A stretch of DNA of 64,000 nt, from NCBI GenBank assembly GCA_902362865.1, contig CABIYE010000005.1:1-64000 (forward strand), written 5' to 3'. The position numbers were made by a program, and so were the translations under genes. How positions within the stretch are numbered: position 1 is the first letter of the stretch; each line of letters starts with the position of its first letter. Below the pieces are notes generated by a model, which was not told where the DNA came from, ran no database searches, and saw nothing but the letters and a program-made list of their open reading frames with translations. Shown here piece after piece: positions 56,112 to 64,000 of this stretch. The DNA is from Clostridiaceae bacterium. Its GTDB lineage: Bacteria; Bacillota; Clostridia; Lachnospirales; Lachnospiraceae.

Positions 56112-57248
56112 TTATTCCAGATAAATCGGCGGCTCATAGTCCTTGCCAAGCAGCGCCTTCTTACGTTCCTGATACCCCATGAACGCCCACTCTGTCATAT
56201 CTGTCCATTGATGGTTCGCCCTATCATACACCTGCACATATCCAATACGCTTCGGATGAGATCTCACACTGTTTGTCTCATACTCATGCCCGGTATAAGG
56301 ATTCACCTCTCCGCGTTCTAAGTCTTCTTCATCATTATCCTCTGCCTGCATTCCTTCTACAGACTCATAGATTGCCTCATAAGAAGAATTCGTCGTCTCC
56401 ACAGTTTCCGGCTTCTTCTTCTCTTCCTTTTCTGCTGCCGCGGAATCCTTCCGGTTCCTTCTCTGGAAGTAGGCGCGCCACCCGCGTGGTTTCTTCTCTT
56501 CTCTCACCTTTTCTTCCTCTTTTCTTTCCTTTTCTTCCAGCTCAACTTCCTTCAGCACTTCTTCGATCGACTCTTCCTCCGGCTTCCATTCAGCCGCAGC
56601 TTCTTCTCCGTCGACCGCATCCAATGACGGTTCTCCTCCCACATCTTCCTGCCAGTGAGTCTCTTCCGCCTCATTTATCATAGTTTCCTCTGCCGCCTCT
56701 GATACCAAAGCTTCTGATGCGAGATTTTCTGCAGCGCCTTCTGACCGCATTTCTTCCGATCCGGCAACCTCTGCTTCAGCACTTTCCGTCATCCGTGCCT
56801 CTGTTTCAGCATCTTCTTCCATCTTCCGTGCACTCAGCTCGTCCAACTCTCTGTGGATATCCACCAGTTCTCCAATGGTAATATCCCGCTCTGCCCCTGC
56901 TGTCTCAGAATGTATCTTTTTCTTCTTTTCTTTCTTTTCTTTGCGCACTTTCGCCTTCTCAAGCTTCGCCAGCTCTCTTTCCGTCGGTTCCACGTCCTCT
57001 GCCAACGCAGCTCTCTCTGCCTGTTCACTGTCCCCCAGGATACTGAGTTTAAAAGGGCAGCCCAGGATATCTGCAATCATACGCATATCCTGCTCCTGAA
57101 AATTATCTCTTCCCAGGCGCTGTGTAAGATTCTGGCGGGACATCTTCTTACCCGTCCGTTCTTCAATTATCTCTGCGAGTTCTTTAATAGTCATGCCTTT
57201 GCGGCTTAAGATGATTTTGACTTGCTCTCCGAATGTAAGATCTAACAT
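56112..57248 (-). CDS. XRE-family protein with long acidic tail
   Basis: A 378-residue protein. Residues 1-~75 are a helix-turn-helix of the Cro/C1 type (FGEQVKIILSRKGMTIKELA, MSRQNLTQRLGRDNF). A basic stretch follows (KLEKAKVRKEKKEKKKKI), then about 170 very Glu/Ala-rich residues. A second basic patch (RGWRAYFQRRNRK) and a conserved C-terminus (RGEVNPYTGHEYETNSVRSH, RIGYVQVYDRANHQWTDMTE) end the protein. The C-terminal part looks like a separate small domain. No membrane segment is present. The role is probably DNA binding coupled to a protein contact; the target is unknown. Confidence 0.78.
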   Translation of the reverse strand: MLDLTFGEQVKIILSRKGMTIKELAEIIEERTGKKMSRQNLTQRLGRDNFQEQDMRMIADILGCPFKLSILGDSEQAERAALAEDVEPTERELAKLEKAKVRKEKKEKKKKIHSETAGAERDITIGELVDIHRELDELSARKMEEDAETEARMTESAEAEVAGSEEMRSEGAAENLASEALVSEAAEETMINEAEETHWQEDVGGEPSLDAVDGEEAAAEWKPEEESIEEVLKEVELEEKERKEEEKVREEKKPRGWRAYFQRRNRKDSAAAEKEEKKKPETVETTNSSYEAIYESVEGMQAEDNDEEDLERGEVNPYTGHEYETNSVRSHPKRIGYVQVYDRANHQWTDMTEWAFMGYQERKKALLGKDYEPPIYLE

Positions 57249-57395
57249 GATATTCCTCCTTATTTCATTAACTTATACTCACCCGGCAGATTTAGTAAAC
57301 AAAATAATTTCTTCATAAACCTATCCTTTTCCCTTTTTCCATTTTAGCAAAACTCATCTTATCCGTCAATGCAGAAAACAGAAGTCCCGGCAGAC

Positions 57396-58610
57396 CTAAT
57401 AAGCAATTTCCTGCTTCTGCGCCATCTCAGGCGTCACCCAGGTATATCCTGTGTCCACTTCTGCCTCATTGCCTATGGAAAGCACAGAACGGGCTGCCGC
57501 TACGACGGCGGCATACCCCATCCCATAAGGATTCTGCATAACGATCCCGTCAATCTTCTCATCTGCAAGCGCCTGCACAATCTCTTCATTCACGTCAAAC
57601 CCGGTAATAACCATCTCTTTCTTTTCCATTCTGTCACACAGGGCAAGCGCAGCTTCCACCGCTGATTCATTCGTAGCATAAATTGCCGCCACATCCGGAT
57701 TCCGCCGCAGGATGTAATCCAACACCTGCTCGTCCGTAATATCCTCCGCCGTTACCGGCTCTGACGGAATCTCAAACAACTCTCCTTCCGCGACTCCCTG
57801 TTCCACAGAATAACTGCCCGCATTTATCTCGTCCGCCATATTCTTCTTCTTTTCGTCCAGTTGATCCAGATAATAAGTATTCGCCACCGAGATACCTGCA
57901 TGATTTTCCTCTATCTCTCTGATAAATGCTTCCGTGCGCTCTTTCCCATTCTCTGATACAGAATCATGCGCCAGCACAATCACTTTCCCCCGCTCCTTCA
58001 TAGCCTCCGCCGTGCGCGATGCAGCCGTCTGTGCCGCCGCCTCATTGTCTGTTCCTACCTTCGCCATCAGCCCTTGGTAGCCGCTTGCGGAATCAAATGC
58101 TACCACTGGGATATCATTCATCGCCGCCAAATCAAACTGCACTTCACAAGACTGGGTATCAATAATCGACATAGCAAGAGCCGACGGATATCTAGCCAGC
58201 TCTTCGTCCAGAATATTCACCTGCTCGTCCACGTCCTCCGGTTCACCCGGACCGCTGTAGACGATCTTAATCTTATCTTCTCCCTTATAACCCAGGGCTT
58301 CATCCAGATCAGCCCCCGCATCCTTCGCTCCTTCCTCCACAGCAGCCCAGAAATCCCCATCCGCACTTTTCCCAATGACAGAAATATAGGTTCCCGGCTC
58401 AAGCTCAATCCCTTCCACACTGCTATATGCATAAGGCCTGATCGCATCCAGGCACTTCTGCCGGCTATCCTCTTCCTCCTGTTCTTCACTGCTTTCTTCC
58501 ACCGGTTTCTGTCCTTCTTCCGCTTTTTTCTCTTCCTGCTTCGCGCCGCATGCACATCCAAGCAGAGAAACACTCAGGATTACACTGATTATTTTAAATT
58601 TTTTACACAT
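57396..58610 (-). CDS. Sugar-type substrate-binding lipoprotein (periplasmic binding protein type 1)
   Basis: A 404-residue lipoprotein. The start is ATG at 58610 (MCKKFKIISV) after AGGAG. A short signal peptide ends at the lipobox LLGC, followed by an acidic Glu/Gln linker. From about residue 60 the fold is Peripla_BP_4-like: YISVIGKSADGDFWAAVEEG, IPVVAFDSASGYQGLMAKVG with the DNEAAAQTAA helix, AAIYATNESAVEAALALCDR and the ITGFDVNEEIVQALADEKID region, ending in IDGIVMQNPYGMGYAAV. It is usually the receptor of an ABC sugar importer, but no transporter gene adjoins it. The permeases at the right edge may or may not be partners. Confidence 0.88.
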   Translation of the reverse strand: MCKKFKIISVILSVSLLGCACGAKQEEKKAEEGQKPVEESSEEQEEEDSRQKCLDAIRPYAYSSVEGIELEPGTYISVIGKSADGDFWAAVEEGAKDAGADLDEALGYKGEDKIKIVYSGPGEPEDVDEQVNILDEELARYPSALAMSIIDTQSCEVQFDLAAMNDIPVVAFDSASGYQGLMAKVGTDNEAAAQTAASRTAEAMKERGKVIVLAHDSVSENGKERTEAFIREIEENHAGISVANTYYLDQLDEKKKNMADEINAGSYSVEQGVAEGELFEIPSEPVTAEDITDEQVLDYILRRNPDVAAIYATNESAVEAALALCDRMEKKEMVITGFDVNEEIVQALADEKIDGIVMQNPYGMGYAAVVAAARSVLSIGNEAEVDTGYTWVTPEMAQKQEIAY

Positions 58611-58711
58611 TTTTCCACTCTCCTGCAATCATAAAATACTCACTGAATACAAACACTATACACCAAATCAATAGGAAAATGTTGAAGTTTTTCTTAAAAT
58701 TTTAAAAAGAA

Positions 58712-58842
58712 GTTACCATTCAAATCCGGCTTGTGGAACAGTCACCCCACCCACATAAGCAGTCTTAGCTCCGTCAGGAGCGGGACTGGAGCATCGAAGA
58801 TGCGACGAGTGCGCATGCTGGTGGGGTGCTGTGAATGGTAAC
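58712..58842. mobile_element. 131-bp MITE with 8-bp target duplication
   Basis: The ends are inverted: GTTACCATTCA at the left and its complement TGAATGGTAAC at the right, extended inward by CACCCCACC/GGTGGGGTG with an unequal spacer. The element is bracketed by the perfect direct repeat AAAAAGAA (58704-58711 and 58843-58850), as expected for a target duplication. Inside are GCTCC/GGAGC and GCATC/GATGC hairpins and no gene. The 8-bp duplication is compatible with IS66 or IS256-type mobilisation; the parent is unknown. It lies 26 bp upstream of the pflB start. Confidence 0.82.
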
Positions 58843-58867
58843 AAAAAGAATCATACGGGAGGCATCT

Positions 58868-60994
58868 ATGGAAACAAACTGGATAACAGAATGCTGGGAG
58901 GGCTTTACTCCGGGAAGCTGGAACCGCTCTTCTGTCAACGTCAGAGATTTTATTCAATTGAATTATATACCCTACGAGGGCGACAGCTCTTTTCTTGCCG
59001 GTCCCACCTCGGCAACGAAGACTCTCTGGGAGCAGGTTCTTAAGCTGTCCGAGAAGGAACGCGAGGCAGGCGGCGTCCTGGATATGGACACCGACACCAT
59101 CTCTTCTATTACCTCGCACGGTCCCGGCTACCTGAACCGGGAGCTGGAACAAATTGTCGGCTTCCAGACAGACAAACCCTTCAAACGCTCACTGCAGCCT
59201 TATGGAGGAATTCGCATGGCACAGAATGCCTGTCAGGAACATGGCTATGAAGTAAATCCCCAAGTAACCGAAATTTTCACCAAATACCGTAAGACCCATA
59301 ACCAGGGCGTATTTGACGTCTATACAAACGAAATGCGGCTTGCCAGAAAAGCTGCTATTATCACCGGGCTCCCGGATGCTTATGGGCGCGGACGCATCAT
59401 CGGGGATTACCGCCGGGTAGCATTATATGGATGTAAATGGCTGATAAAGGACAAAAAACGGCAGTTTGACCTTCTGTCCGGGCAGATGACGGAGGATACG
59501 CTCCGCCTCCGGGAAGAGCTTACTGAACAAATCCGAGCGCTAGAAGAGCTAAAAGAATTGGGAAACATCTACGGCTTCGACATCAGCCGCCCCGCAAAAA
59601 ATGCGAAAGAGGCAATTCAATGGTTGTATTTTGGTTATCTCGCCGCTGTCAAAGAACAAAACGGCGCTGCCATGAGCCTTGGACGCACGTCCACCTTCCT
59701 TGACATTTATATACAGAGGGATCTGGAAAAGGGTCTGATTACAGAGGAGCTGGCACAGGAATATATCGACCATTTTATTATGAAGCTGCGGCTGGTAAAA
59801 TTCGCCCGCACCCCGGAATACAATGCTTTATTTTCCGGTGATCCCACCTGGGTGACAGAATCCATCGGAGGCATGGGAATTGACGGACGGACACTGGTTA
59901 CCAGAACCTCTTTTCGTTACCTTCATACACTGGATAACTTAGGAACAGCTCCGGAACCGAACCTAACAGTGCTCTGGTCCGCGAAGCTTCCGACGCCATT
60001 CAAAGAATACTGTGCCGAAATGTCTATCCGTTCTTCTTCCATCCAATACGAAAATGATGATCTGATGCGGGTCACACACGGCGACGATTATGCCATTGCC
60101 TGCTGTGTATCTTCCATGCGTCTGGGAGAAGAAATGCAGTTTTTCGGCGCCAGAGCCAACCTGGCAAAGTGCCTTCTTTATGCCATAAACGGCGGAGTCG
60201 ACGAGCGCATGAAGGTTCAGGTAGGACCCAGATACCGCCCCGTCACCACGGAATATCTGGAATATGAGGATGTCATGCAGAAATTTGACGACATGATGGA
60301 ATGGCTTGCCGGGCTGTATGTCAACACGTTGAACGCTATTCACTATATGCACGACAAATATTGCTACGAACGTATTCAGATGGCACTTCACAACCGGGAG
60401 GTAAAGCGTTATTTTGCAACTGGGATTGCCGGACTTTCTGTGGTGGCAGATTCGCTGTCTGCCATCAAATACGCCCGTGTAAAGCCTCTCCAGGACGAAA
60501 ACGGAGTTGCCGTGGACTTCGAGATTAGAGGAGATTTCCCCAAATACGGGAATAATGATGACCGGGCAGACAGCATTGCCGTCATGGTGGTTCAGACCTT
60601 TATGGACAAAATCCGCAAACACAGCACCTACCGTCATTCCATTCCCACCATGTCCATCTTAACCATCACCTCAAATGTTGTATACGGCAAGAAAACCGGA
60701 AACACCCCGGATGGCCGGAAACTGGGAGAGCCTCTGGCCCCCGGAGCAAATCCTATGCACAAACGGGACTCCCACGGCGCCCTCGCATCCCTGGCATCCG
60801 TTGCGAAAATTCCCTTCCCCTATGCGCAGGACGGCATTTCCAACACATTTTCTATTATTCCGGGGGCGCTCGGCAAAGAAGACCGCATCTTTACCGGTGA
60901 TCTGGATTTGGACAGCCTTGCCTGCGGTAGCAGCTCTCCCTGTCACATTCCAAATATTGAGGAAAGCCTGGATGAAGAAAGTGAAAGAGGATAG
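58868..60994 (+). CDS. pflB: Pyruvate formate-lyase, large N-terminal polypeptide lacking the glycyl radical
   Basis: Formate C-acetyltransferase splits pyruvate with CoA into acetyl-CoA and formate under anaerobiosis. The 708-residue product (start ATG at 58868 after GGGAGG) has the catalytic cysteine pair in [13 protein letters not shown] (Cys about 412-413; 418-419 in E. coli) and [15 protein letters not shown] and [18 protein letters not shown]. It ends after [18 protein letters not shown] with a novel tail containing [10 protein letters not shown], where other PFLs continue into the radical domain. That domain is encoded separately 12 bp downstream. The operon pflB-pflB'-pflA is complete and on the plus strand. 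Confidence 0.92.
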   Translation: METNWITECWEGFTPGSWNRSSVNVRDFIQLNYIPYEGDSSFLAGPTSATKTLWEQVLKLSEKEREAGGVLDMDTDTISSITSHGPGYLNRELEQIVGFQTDKPFKRSLQPYGGIRMAQNACQEHGYEVNPQVTEIFTKYRKTHNQGVFDVYTNEMRLARKAAIITGLPDAYGRGRIIGDYRRVALYGCKWLIKDKKRQFDLLSGQMTEDTLRLREELTEQIRALEELKELGNIYGFDISRPAKNAKEAIQWLYFGYLAAVKEQNGAAMSLGRTSTFLDIYIQRDLEKGLITEELAQEYIDHFIMKLRLVKFARTPEYNALFSGDPTWVTESIGGMGIDGRTLVTRTSFRYLHTLDNLGTAPEPNLTVLWSAKLPTPFKEYCAEMSIRSSSIQYENDDLMRVTHGDDYAIACCVSSMRLGEEMQFFGARANLAKCLLYAINGGVDERMKVQVGPRYRPVTTEYLEYEDVMQKFDDMMEWLAGLYVNTLNAIHYMHDKYCYERIQMALHNREVKRYFATGIAGLSVVADSLSAIKYARVKPLQDENGVAVDFEIRGDFPKYGNNDDRADSIAVMVVQTFMDKIRKHSTYRHSIPTMSILTITSNVVYGKKTGNTPDGRKLGEPLAPGANPMHKRDSHGALASLASVAKIPFPYAQDGISNTFSIIPGALGKEDRIFTGDLDLDSLACGSSSPCHIPNIEESLDEESERG

Positions 60995-61006
60995 AAAGGA
61001 GATTTT

Positions 61007-61249
61007 ATGAAAGAAAACAAACAACAGATTGACAATTTAATCACTATGCTGGACGGATACATGGCGCAGGGCGGCCATCATCTGAACGTAAATGTATTTA
61101 CCAGAGAAACCCTGCTGGATGCACAAAAGCATCCTGAAAATTATCCCCAGCTTACCGTCCGCGTATCCGGATACGCTGTCAACTTCATCAAACTCACCAA
61201 GGAACAGCAGGACGACGTCATCGCCCGCACCTTCCACGAGGATATATGA
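61007..61249 (+). CDS. Pyruvate formate-lyase glycyl-radical subunit (split C-terminus)
   Basis: An 80-residue protein equal to the last 80 residues of normal PFL. The glycyl radical site is RVSGYA (residues 52-57, Gly55), preceded by [19 protein letters not shown] and PENYPQLT, and followed by [14 protein letters not shown]. It has its own AAGGAG ribosome site and ATG 12 bases after the stop of the large polypeptide, so it appears to be a real separate gene. It resembles the autonomous radical cofactor GrcA/YfiD and phage T4 Y06I in function. It must assemble with the 708-residue part to make an active enzyme. Its stop overlaps the activase start. Confidence 0.9.
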   Translation: MKENKQQIDNLITMLDGYMAQGGHHLNVNVFTRETLLDAQKHPENYPQLTVRVSGYAVNFIKLTKEQQDDVIARTFHEDI

Positions 61250-62010
61250 TGGAACAAGGATATGTACACTCCATCGAAAGCTTTGGCACAGTGGACGGTC
61301 CCGGCGTACGTTACGTAATCTTTCTAAGCGGCTGTCCCCTGCGTTGCCAGTACTGCCATAATCCGGATACCTGGGAGCCCGCCTCCGGCAGCTTGATGTC
61401 CGTCCCGGAAGTCCTTGAAGGCTTCTATAACAATCTCCCTTTCTACCGGAAGGGAGGCGTGACCGTAACCGGCGGTGAACCTCTCCTGCAGTCCGACTTC
61501 GTCACGGCAATTTTTCGCAATCTTAAAAAGCATCACATCCATACCTGCATAGACACCTCCGGCGCCGTCTTCACAACCGACAATCCTGCTTTTTTAAAAG
61601 AGCTTGACCGGCTGCTTTCGCTTACCGATCTGATTCTTTTAGATATCAAGCATATGGATGAAACAAAACACAAGATGCTGACCGGACAGTCCAACCAAAA
61701 GATATTTGCCTTCGCCAAATATCTGGAAGAAAAGAAAATCCCCGTATGGATCCGCCACGTCATTATTCCCGGCATCACTCTGTACCGGGAATACTTGGAA
61801 GAACTGGGAGAATTTATGGCAGACCTTGATAATATACAGGCGTTGGAAGTTCTCCCCTATCATTCTATGGGAAAGGAAAAATATAAATCTCTGGGAATCC
61901 CTTATCCATTGGATAACGTACGGGAACCTTCCGCCGAAGAAGCTGCAGCGGCACGGCAGATTATTCTCTCTGCATATCAGAAAAAGAAAGAACGCTTGTA
62001 CTCAATTTAG
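61249..62010 (+). CDS. pflA: Pyruvate formate-lyase activating enzyme
   Basis: A radical SAM enzyme that abstracts hydrogen from the PFL glycine. The 253-residue protein starts EQGYVHSIESFGTVDGPGVR and has the cluster motif CPLRCQYCHNPDTW (CX3CX2C). The SAM-binding GGEPLLQ and YHSMGKEKYKSLGI near the C-terminus are present. The ATG at 61249 overlaps the stop of the radical subunit and is better placed from the AGG ribosome site than the ATG three bases earlier. It is last in the pfl operon. Confidence 0.94.
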   Translation: MEQGYVHSIESFGTVDGPGVRYVIFLSGCPLRCQYCHNPDTWEPASGSLMSVPEVLEGFYNNLPFYRKGGVTVTGGEPLLQSDFVTAIFRNLKKHHIHTCIDTSGAVFTTDNPAFLKELDRLLSLTDLILLDIKHMDETKHKMLTGQSNQKIFAFAKYLEEKKIPVWIRHVIIPGITLYREYLEELGEFMADLDNIQALEVLPYHSMGKEKYKSLGIPYPLDNVREPSAEEAAAARQIILSAYQKKKERLYSI

Positions 62011-62024
62011 ACCACGATTTTCAC

Positions 62025-62053
62025 TTGTATATTTGTACCTTTTGTATTATGAT
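62025..62053 (+). promoter_or_regulatory. Promoter of the ferredoxin gene
   Basis: TTGTAT (62025-62030), 17 bases, TATGAT (62048-62053), about 57 bp before the ferredoxin ATG. It is a good sigma-A match, so the ferredoxin is transcribed apart from pflA. Confidence 0.75.
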
Positions 62054-62109
62054 AAGAATAGACGAAAAAGGTTTTTTATGTCTAGACAATTAAAAGGAGG
62101 GTACATATT

Positions 62110-62280
62110 ATGGCACACGTAATTAGTGATGAATGTGTAAGCTGTGGATCTTGCGAAGCTGAATGTCCAGTTGGCGCAATCTCTCAGGGCGCAGATCATT
62201 ATGAAATCGACGCAGACGCTTGTGTAGATTGTGGCGCATGTGCAGCTCAGTGTCCTACAGGAGCTATCTCCCAGGGCTAA
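62110..62280 (+). CDS. Clostridial-type 2[4Fe-4S] ferredoxin
   Basis: A 56-residue electron carrier with two symmetric cluster motifs: CVSCGSCEAECPVGAI (CX2CX2CX3CP) and CVDCGACAAQCPTGAI. It starts MAHVISDE and ends ISQG in each half, showing the internal duplication. The ribosome site AAAGGAGG is strong, and a separate promoter and a terminator frame the gene, suggesting high expression. It may reduce or accept electrons from pyruvate and hydrogen metabolism. Confidence 0.96.
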   Translation: MAHVISDECVSCGSCEAECPVGAISQGADHYEIDADACVDCGACAAQCPTGAISQG

Positions 62281-62315
62281 TAGCTGTATCTATCGGTTGT
62301 AATAATGTATAAGAC

Positions 62316-62356
62316 AAAAAACAGCGCAGGAGCTTTCGCTCCGGCGCTGTTTTTAT
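62316..62356 (+). terminator. Rho-independent terminator of the ferredoxin gene
   Basis: ACAGCGC(A)GGAGC-TTTC-GCTCC(G)GCGCTGT (62321-62350) is a strong 12-pair stem followed by TTTTTATT on the plus strand. A-run on the left gives a T-run on the minus strand as well, so it is bidirectional. Confidence 0.9.
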
Positions 62357-62361
62357 TACGC

Positions 62362-62391
62362 AAAAAATGGCGGCTTACGAAAAGCCGCCAT
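62362..62391 (-). terminator. Rho-independent terminator of the sugar-permease operon
   Basis: ATGGCGGCTT-ACGA-AAAGCCGCCAT (62367-62391) followed on the minus strand by six T, 29 bp past the permease stop. It is convergent with the ferredoxin terminator. Confidence 0.88.
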
Positions 62392-62419
62392 CTATCATAT
62401 CTCTACTATACGTTCATCA

Positions 62420-63469
62420 TTAGCCCTGCTTACGAACCTTCATGATAACACTCTGGATAACAAGGAAGAGACACAGCATAACAGCTGTTGTAATTCCTGT
62501 CCACCAAGCCTGATCCAATCCGGCTGAAGATACGATGTTCTTGATTGTGCTGAGTGAAAGAACTCCGAACAGAGTACCAATAATATTACCAACACCACCA
62601 GTCAGCATTGTACCACCGATAATGGAAGATGCAATAGCGTTCATCTCTTCTCCTGATGCATGGGACGGTGAACCGGAACCTACATGCAGGAAGTATACAA
62701 ATCCGCCAATACCCGCCAGAATTCCGCAGAGTAACTGAGCAAAGAATCTGGTTCTCTTTACGTTGATACCAAGCATCAAAGCGCTCTGACGGTTACCGCC
62801 TACAGCGTATAATGCACGTCCGAACTTTGTCCATCTAAGAACACAGAACAGAATGATTACTACTAAAAGCGCAACAACTACACCGATTTCAACATAAGCA
62901 TCTACATATTTACCAAGCTTATTTACAGAACCAAGTCCCGGAACTGTAATACGCGTACCCTTCAAAGCAACGAAATCTTCATTCGCAACATTGAACGGGC
63001 TTGAATTAACGATTGTCGTCATACCTCTGGCAAAGAACATACCTGCCAGAGTTACAATGAATGGCTGAATATCCAGGTATGCAACCAAGAATCCCTGTAC
63101 GAGACCAAATGCAACACCAATTGCCAGAGCAATGATAACTGCTACAGCTACATTTCCGCCTTTGAAATCCAGGTAAACTGCACAGCACATACCAACCAGA
63201 GCTGTAACACCACCAACGGAAATATCAATACCGCCGGTAATCATAACAATACTCAGACCACAAGATAAAATAATCAGTGCAGCATTCGCGTTCAGGATAT
63301 TCAGGAAAGTCTGTGCTTTCAGGAATCCTTTTCCCTGGAATATAATTGCCGCAATATACATAGCAAAGAAGATTACTACCGTGATAAGTAACAGCAGGTT
63401 TGTATCGGTCATATTCTTCAGCTTATTTCCAATACCGCCGCTCTTTGCTGCTTTTTTCTCTCCTGCCAT
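62420..63469 (-). CDS. Sugar ABC transporter permease (YjfF/RbsC-like)
   Basis: A 349-residue permease of the ribose/galactofuranose type with about nine membrane helices (LLLLITVVIFFAMYIAAIIF; LIILSCGLSIVMITGGIDIS). GGIDISVGGVTALVGM and the cytoplasmic GRALYAVGGNRQSALMLGIN are the family's ATPase-contact and loop motifs, followed by GGTMLTGGVGNIIGTLFGVL. The start is ATG at 63469, one base after the stop of the preceding permease and nine after AAGGAGG. Two consecutive permeases are as in the YtfT-YjfF galactofuranose importer, whose binding protein and ATPase would be to the right of the window. Confidence 0.88.
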   Translation of the reverse strand: MAGEKKAAKSGGIGNKLKNMTDTNLLLLITVVIFFAMYIAAIIFQGKGFLKAQTFLNILNANAALIILSCGLSIVMITGGIDISVGGVTALVGMCCAVYLDFKGGNVAVAVIIALAIGVAFGLVQGFLVAYLDIQPFIVTLAGMFFARGMTTIVNSSPFNVANEDFVALKGTRITVPGLGSVNKLGKYVDAYVEIGVVVALLVVIILFCVLRWTKFGRALYAVGGNRQSALMLGINVKRTRFFAQLLCGILAGIGGFVYFLHVGSGSPSHASGEEMNAIASSIIGGTMLTGGVGNIIGTLFGVLSLSTIKNIVSSAGLDQAWWTGITTAVMLCLFLVIQSVIMKVRKQG

Positions 63470-63470
63470 A

Positions 63471-64000
63471 TTAGCCAACCTCCTTTACATCATGTTTCTT
63501 AGGCGCAATTTTTTTCTTAATTCCTGCAATGAAGTCCTTCATACCAGGTGCGCTCATAACAACCAGCACAATTACGACAACTGCCTTGTATGCCGGAAGT
63601 GCATCTGACTGTACATTAAACTTGTAAAGTGTGGTTGTCAGACACTGAATTACATATGCTCCGATAACGGAAGCTGTCATGTTGAATTTACCACCGCTCA
63701 ATGCATTTCCGCCAAGGGCAACTGCAAGGATGGCATCCATTTCAATATCCTTCGCTATAACTGAATAGTTAATAGAAGAAAGACGGCTTACTTTAATCAA
63801 TCCGACAACAGCAACACACAGACCCAGGATTACAAAAGAAAGGATCTTAATGAAAGCCGGATTCAGACCATTCAGTCTGGATGAGTTCTCATTGATACCA
63901 ACAGCTTCTGTATACAGCCTGAGGTTTGTAAAACGAAGCACTAACGCAATAACAATTACACAAATCATAGCGATAAAGAATGGCGTCGGAATCGGAATTC
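63471..64000 (-). CDS. Sugar ABC transporter permease (YtfT-like), 5' end outside window
   Basis: The C-terminal 176 residues of a second permease; the frame stays open to the right edge (reading IPIPTPFFIAMICVIVIA at the window boundary). It shows the same family motifs as the next gene: LYTEAVGINENSSRLNGLNP for the loop, and MDAILAVALGGNALSGGKFN. Several hydrophobic helices follow, with a basic C-terminus KKKIAPKKHDVKEVG. It pairs with the permease one base downstream. Confidence 0.88.
   Translation of the reverse strand, partial: IPIPTPFFIAMICVIVIALVLRFTNLRLYTEAVGINENSSRLNGLNPAFIKILSFVILGLCVAVVGLIKVSRLSSINYSVIAKDIEMDAILAVALGGNALSGGKFNMTASVIGAYVIQCLTTTLYKFNVQSDALPAYKAVVVIVLVVMSAPGMKDFIAGIKKKIAPKKHDVKEVG

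Noticed and set aside
58712-58842. Possible riboswitch or structured leader RNA before pflB
   Set aside because: The perfect 8-bp direct repeat on both sides and terminal inverted repeats fit a MITE insertion better; no known aptamer core is visible.

Overview
The window looks like a chromosomal segment of a gut Lachnospiraceae bacterium (Clostridia, Firmicutes). The evidence is moderately low GC DNA with AGGAGG-type ribosome sites, a large Alu-bearing SRP RNA of the Bacillus/Clostridium type, an S-box (SAM-I) leader on metK, a V-type ATPase, pyruvate formate-lyase with a clostridial 2[4Fe-4S] ferredoxin, and several DUF families typical of this group (DUF6145, DUF6128, DUF6462, DUF3990). The species cannot be named from sequence alone. 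Nearly every gene to about 58.6 kb is on the minus strand. I saw no tRNA, rRNA or CRISPR array.

Positions 1 to about 14.9 kb are an accessory region, apparently a decayed or composite mobilizable element. It holds a toprim/RepA-like primase-helicase with an abnormal 3' end, a MOBQ relaxase with its DUF3847 partner, a convincing RSF1010/pGO1-style oriT, a small HTH regulator and an SSB. An IS1182-family insertion follows, then the C-terminal remnant of a DNA methyltransferase. Next comes a complete Bce-type antimicrobial-peptide resistance and sensing module (ATPase, permease, response regulator, kinase, plus a fifth small membrane protein) with a palindromic operator candidate. A cluster of element-associated small genes (TnpV, two DUF6462, a 58-residue protein, a gene fragment) ends next to lysS. 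No integrase lies in the window, so the element probably continues to the left.

From 14.9 to 30.7 kb is housekeeping backbone: lysS (with a C-terminal tRNA-binding domain) and greA behind a consensus promoter, dusB, coaX, a DUF6145 gene, birA, an in-frame patatin/ornithine carbamoyltransferase fusion, an NfeD/stomatin pair, an RNA methyltransferase, a Ktr/Trk potassium-uptake pair cotranscribed with a two-component system, and metK under a SAM riboswitch. From 30.8 to 39 kb are a large leucine-rich-repeat surface protein with SLH domains broken by two frameshifts, murA, a shikimate kinase, and a DUF3990 (ADP-ribosyltransferase-like) protein. From 39 to 47.8 kb is a nine-gene V-ATPase operon in Enterococcus hirae ntp order, whose proteolipid carries the full sodium-ligand set.

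From 47.8 to 58.6 kb are trmL, an aminotransferase with an Lrp regulator, a PurM-like protein, a 34-residue membrane protein, a B12-binding radical SAM protein, the SRP RNA (plus strand, perfect promoter), tadA, DUF6128, dGTPase, an XRE protein with a long acidic tail and a sugar-binding lipoprotein. From 58.7 kb the plus strand carries a pyruvate formate-lyase split into two polypeptides, its activase and a ferredoxin. A 131-bp MITE with an 8-bp target duplication sits in the leader. The right edge holds two sugar ABC permeases, one cut by the window end.

The most unusual observations are the split formate-lyase with the MITE in its leader, the patatin-OTC fusion, and an ~87-bp palindromic repeat present twice, each copy ending exactly at the start codon of a downstream gene (dusB, tadA) and supplying its ribosome site.
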